Shown piece after piece: positions 6,246 to 8,973 of a stretch of DNA of 8,973 nt (within the stretch, counting starts at the first letter, position 1; every line of letters begins with the position of its first letter). The stretch covers positions 1 through 8,973 of the forward strand of contig PLHN01000474.1 of NCBI GenBank assembly GCA_003139975.1. The letters are read 5' to 3'. The position numbers and the translations under genes are program-made. The notes beneath the pieces were generated by a model that was not told the origin of the DNA, ran no database searches, and saw only the letters and a program-made list of their open reading frames with translations. Source of the DNA: Acidobacteriaceae bacterium. Lineage in GTDB: Bacteria; Acidobacteriota; Terriglobia; Terriglobales; Acidobacteriaceae.

Positions 6246-7557
6246 GATCGATGACCTCCTGAATCTTGCTGTGGATCAGCGCAACCGGATTGCTAAGGAT
6301 CTGCCCCGCCCGCACTGCGACGGATTGGTTGGGCAGGAACTGACTAAGCAGGGAGGTCGGCGGAGGATAAAGGGTCAAATTCCCAATGAGCCGTTGCACG
6401 GCTGCCGTGACGTTGGGCTGCGCCCAGTAGTAGCGCGAGCGATCACTAAGGCTGTACTTGCGGGCAAAACGCAACGCCGCATCGTCGCCTCGATAGTAGT
6501 TCTTCCAATGCTCCGGCTTAGCGAGCATCGCCTCGTCAAGCGCTTCCCGGACTTGAGAAATTGCGATTCCCTTTCGATTGCCGAGCCACTCTTCTTCGAT
6601 TGCCGCCAGCGCAAACACCGCTTCCCGAAAGGCGAACGTTAGCCGCGGACCTACCTTCAAAATCGCGAAGTGATCGCGAACCATTTGCCGCAAAGCGGCG
6701 GGCGTCTGATAATCCGTCGAATGCGCCTCGTAAATACCTTGCCATTCCGTTTCCACAAATCGAGCCAGTGCACGCGCCTTTTCCGGCACATAAGGGAAGA
6801 CAGTCGCGTCGCCGAATTCCACGCCAGGCTGCACAACCACCGCGATCACCCTCTCCCAAGCCGCTTCGAGGCCACTGGCCTCAAAGGCGCGCTTCGCCAT
6901 TCGAATGGTTTGGGCCACATCTTCAGGACGCGTCGGTTCCGGTGCTCGCCCGTCTACCCACTCACCACCAGGAATTGGTACGTCAGTTCCAATGACGTAG
7001 AGCGGAGCCGGCGAACCGCGCGGCAGCTGCGAATGCGCTTCTTCGGCGGCTTTGCACAGATCCGCTGCGCGTCCGCAGACAATGTCCTCCGCGAGCGGCG
7101 CCGAGGCGTCTCCGGGGTCCCCGGCCAGATGCATGCTGGCATCCAGATGAATCTTCGTGTATCCCACCAACACGCAATGACGCGCCAGCTCGGCCGCCTT
7201 TTGCATGGCCGAAGGTGCGCGTTCATTGCTCCAGACGTGAGGTCCGAGATGATCGCCTCCCAGGACAATTCTCCCCGCTGGAAAGCTGAGGTCAGCTGCA
7301 ATCTTCCGTATAAAGGAAGCGAACTGGCCGGGTGTTTGCCCGGTGTAGCCACCAAACTGATTTACTTGATTGGAGGTTGACTCGATCAGAAGCACGCTGC
7401 CATCCCGCTGAGCCCGCTGCATGGCTGCTTCCAAAACAAAACGATTGGCCGAGCAGATCGCATAGACGCCGACGGCACGCCCGCGGTGATTCTCATTGAG
7501 GATCTCCGCGAGCCTTTCCGTTGCGTCGATCGTTTGTTCTCCGTGCTGTGCTGCCAT
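6214..7557 (-). CDS. GatZ/KbaZ family protein (tagatose-bisphosphate aldolase accessory subunit or tagatose-6-P 4-epimerase)
   Basis: 447 residues against about 420-426 for E. coli GatZ/KbaZ. Family motifs are clear: an ANRFVLEAA helix (37-45), IESTSNQVNQFGGYTG (58-73), LGGDHLGPHVW (99-109), GYTKIHLDASM (132-142), then VIGTDVPIPGG, IYEAHSTDYQT, and a C-terminal part with YYW and an LLSQFLP-like element. In enterics the protein supports the class II aldolase GatY/KbaY, which splits tagatose-1,6-bisphosphate; no GatY partner is in the window. Relatives, as I recall, have tagatose-6-P or free tagatose 4-epimerase activity, which would let this protein act alone. The ATG at 7557 follows a weak AGG; no better in-frame start is near. 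It lies 53 bp after the receptor gene and 149 bp before agaR, same strand. Family sure; activity open. Cytoplasmic. Confidence 0.88.
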   Translation of the reverse strand: MAAQHGEQTIDATERLAEILNENHRGRAVGVYAICSANRFVLEAAMQRAQRDGSVLLIESTSNQVNQFGGYTGQTPGQFASFIRKIAADLSFPAGRIVLGGDHLGPHVWSNERAPSAMQKAAELARHCVLVGYTKIHLDASMHLAGDPGDASAPLAEDIVCGRAADLCKAAEEAHSQLPRGSPAPLYVIGTDVPIPGGEWVDGRAPEPTRPEDVAQTIRMAKRAFEASGLEAAWERVIAVVVQPGVEFGDATVFPYVPEKARALARFVETEWQGIYEAHSTDYQTPAALRQMVRDHFAILKVGPRLTFAFREAVFALAAIEEEWLGNRKGIAISQVREALDEAMLAKPEHWKNYYRGDDAALRFARKYSLSDRSRYYWAQPNVTAAVQRLIGNLTLYPPPTSLLSQFLPNQSVAVRAGQILSNPVALIHSKIQEVIDHYARACGGEA

Positions 7558-7610
7558 GGCCTGGACCCGCCATTCCCCAATTGTTTGGAGCCGCTTGACT
7601 TGTCGTACCC

Positions 7611-8973
7611 TTAGAAATAAAACTTCAACGCGAACTGAATCTCTCGTGGCGCGCGTGCGGCGAGCGGATAACCAAACTGGCTCAACCGCGGGTTCTGCGG
7701 TGTGTTGATGTTGTTTGGATCGAGTTCGAGCGGCGTGGGCTCGGCGCTGATCGCGCCAAACTGTCCAAATAAATAGTTCACATGGTTGAGCACGTTGAAG
7801 AATTCCGCGCGGAACTCAAGTTGCTTCCGCTCGCGGATAGGAAACTGTTTCACCAGCGATGTGTCCCAGGTTTTGTATCCCGGGCCCTCGATAATGTTGC
7901 GCCCTGCGTTGCCGAATGTTCCCAGGTTCGTATTGTGCTCAAAGGCGCATGTGTTAAACAGCGTTCCCGGCACGCACGGCTTGGCATTGGGATTCCCGAC
8001 TAGGTTGGGGCGTGAGCAATAATAACCAACAGTGCCACCACAGTCGCCGCCCGAAACACTTTGGATATCGGTCGCCGTGTAGTAGTTGCCGGTGGCGGCC
8101 GAGAACACGCCAGTCATTTGCCAGTTGCCGAGGATCTGGTTGACAACTCCCGTTGCGTCCTTGGCCAGTAGGCGTCCGTGACCGAACGGCAAGTCATAGA
8201 CATAACTGAAGACAAAGCGGTGGCGCACATCAAAGTCCGCATTGCCGTAGTTCGCATTGGGGTAGCGCTGATCCTGGAAATCTCCGTTGTTCACCGATCC
8301 CAGGCTGGCGCTGGATGCGTTGTCGAGCGCGTGCGCGAAAGTGTAAGCGGCTTCGTACTGCAGTCCATGAGAATAGCGCTTCTCCAGACGAACCTGAAGA
8401 GAGTTGTAATTCGATTGCGTGTTCGAGCGAAACGTGTCGATGGTGACATCGAGCGCCGGATTGCAATTGGCCGCATCCGCATAATTGTTGGCTGGATTCG
8501 AATCGCAAGGACCGTTTGCCCCTGGCCAGTCATTATTATTGGCCGGTCGCCGCGGCGCCGTGGGAATCGATTCAGTTCCAGGCACAGCAACGGCCTCGTT
8601 GCCGTTGTAGAAAGCGAACAGCTTCAATCCGCGCGAGCCTCCATAGGAAACTTCCAGAACCGTATCCGCCGGGAGTTGGTATTCAAGTCCCAAATGCCAC
8701 TGCTGTGTGTAAGGCGTCACCAGATGCGGATCAAGCGAGTAGAGTTCGGGAGCATTCGGGTCGGTCAGCGATGGGGAGGGAAAGCCCTGGTACAGCTGGT
8801 TGAACGCCAAGCCGCCGTTGTTCGCAGCCGAGATCGAGCAATCGACCTGGCCGGACCCAGGATTTGCGGTCGGCGATGTGCACCCGGTGTTAAATGCTTC
8901 CGAGGCCAGAAACGGGGGATTGAAGCCTGGGCTCGGATTGGAAAATGGCCCGCTTTCCTGCCCGCCGTAAAAG
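7611..8973 (-). CDS. TonB-dependent receptor, Oar-like, C-terminal part only
   Basis: The frame is open to the right edge with no stop, so the gene begins outside; 453 C-terminal residues are visible and the TTG near 8810 is just an internal Leu. Beta-strand-rich outer-membrane barrel text: TPYTQQWHLGLEYQLPADT, LEVSYGGSRG, SNYNSLQVRLEKRYSHGL, YEAAYTFAHALDNAS, FDVRHRFVFSYVYDLPFG, LEFRAEFFNVLNHVNY. The final residues QFALKFYF end in the aromatic Phe used for barrel assembly. These fit the Oar-like receptors with a carboxypeptidase-regulatory N-terminal domain that are abundant in Acidobacteriota; that N-terminal domain and plug would be off the window. Loops contain eight Cys in apparent pairs. 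Being just upstream of kbaZ on the same strand, it may import the glycan handled by this cluster, but Oar-like receptors are numerous and the substrate is not readable. Confidence 0.88.
   Translation of the reverse strand, partial: FYGGQESGPFSNPSPGFNPPFLASEAFNTGCTSPTANPGSGQVDCSISAANNGGLAFNQLYQGFPSPSLTDPNAPELYSLDPHLVTPYTQQWHLGLEYQLPADTVLEVSYGGSRGLKLFAFYNGNEAVAVPGTESIPTAPRRPANNNDWPGANGPCDSNPANNYADAANCNPALDVTIDTFRSNTQSNYNSLQVRLEKRYSHGLQYEAAYTFAHALDNASSASLGSVNNGDFQDQRYPNANYGNADFDVRHRFVFSYVYDLPFGHGRLLAKDATGVVNQILGNWQMTGVFSAATGNYYTATDIQSVSGGDCGGTVGYYCSRPNLVGNPNAKPCVPGTLFNTCAFEHNTNLGTFGNAGRNIIEGPGYKTWDTSLVKQFPIRERKQLEFRAEFFNVLNHVNYLFGQFGAISAEPTPLELDPNNINTPQNPRLSQFGYPLAARAPREIQFALKFYF

Noticed and set aside
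7558..7610. Promoter or terminator between the receptor and the kbaZ-like gene
   Set aside because: The 53-bp gap shows no clear -35/-10 pair, no TTTCGTTT box and only a 4-bp chance stem, so read-through is the simpler view.
8230..8803. Overlapping frames on both strands across the receptor region
   Set aside because: They have no family features, low-complexity Arg/Ser-rich text, and lie wholly inside the convincing receptor frame.
1..8973. CRISPR array, tRNA, rRNA, insertion sequence or phage genes
   Set aside because: I saw no direct-repeat array, no cloverleaf sequence, no transposase motifs or terminal repeats; the window is ordinary dense metabolic coding DNA.

Overview
The window looks like a chromosomal piece of an Acidobacteriota genome (Koribacter/Sulfotelmatobacter-like soil lineages are my guess). 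This rests on the moderately high GC, the partial Oar-type TonB-dependent receptor with the C-terminal motifs typical of that phylum, and the style of the amidohydrolase and GH36-like proteins. The phylum is inference; no rRNA or marker gene is present.

Layout. On the + strand lie the 3' part of an Amidohydro_2-type metal-dependent hydrolase (2-760), an intergenic stretch with a promoter and a regulator-box candidate (761-953), and a secreted GH36-like alpha-galactosidase/alpha-N-acetylgalactosaminidase (954-3194). Converging on it from the other strand is a gene cluster read from right to left: C-terminal half of a TonB-dependent receptor (7611 to the window end), a GatZ/KbaZ-family protein (6214-7557), an AgaR-like DeoR-family repressor (5297-6064), an AgaS-like double-SIS isomerase/deaminase (4174-5304) and a PfkB sugar kinase (3218-4177). 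The last three overlap or nearly overlap (8-bp overlap, then a GTGA 4-bp overlap) and are surely one operon.

How it may work together. The periplasmic glycosidase would release galactose or galactosamine-type sugar from material that the receptor helps bring across the outer membrane. Inside the cell the kinase, AgaS-like deaminase/isomerase and GatZ-like protein would carry it through galactosamine-6-P and tagatose-6-P into glycolysis. No PTS, no GatY/KbaY aldolase subunit and no GalNAc-6-P deacetylase gene is in the window, which leaves room for a kinase-deaminase-4-epimerase route.

The strongest regulatory signal is a 47-bp ungapped similarity between the region upstream of the glycosidase and the region upstream of agaR. 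Each holds two TTTCGTTT-like cores in the same orientation exactly 32 bp apart. This ties the glycosidase to the cluster as one predicted AgaR-type regulon, although the two are separate, convergent transcription units.
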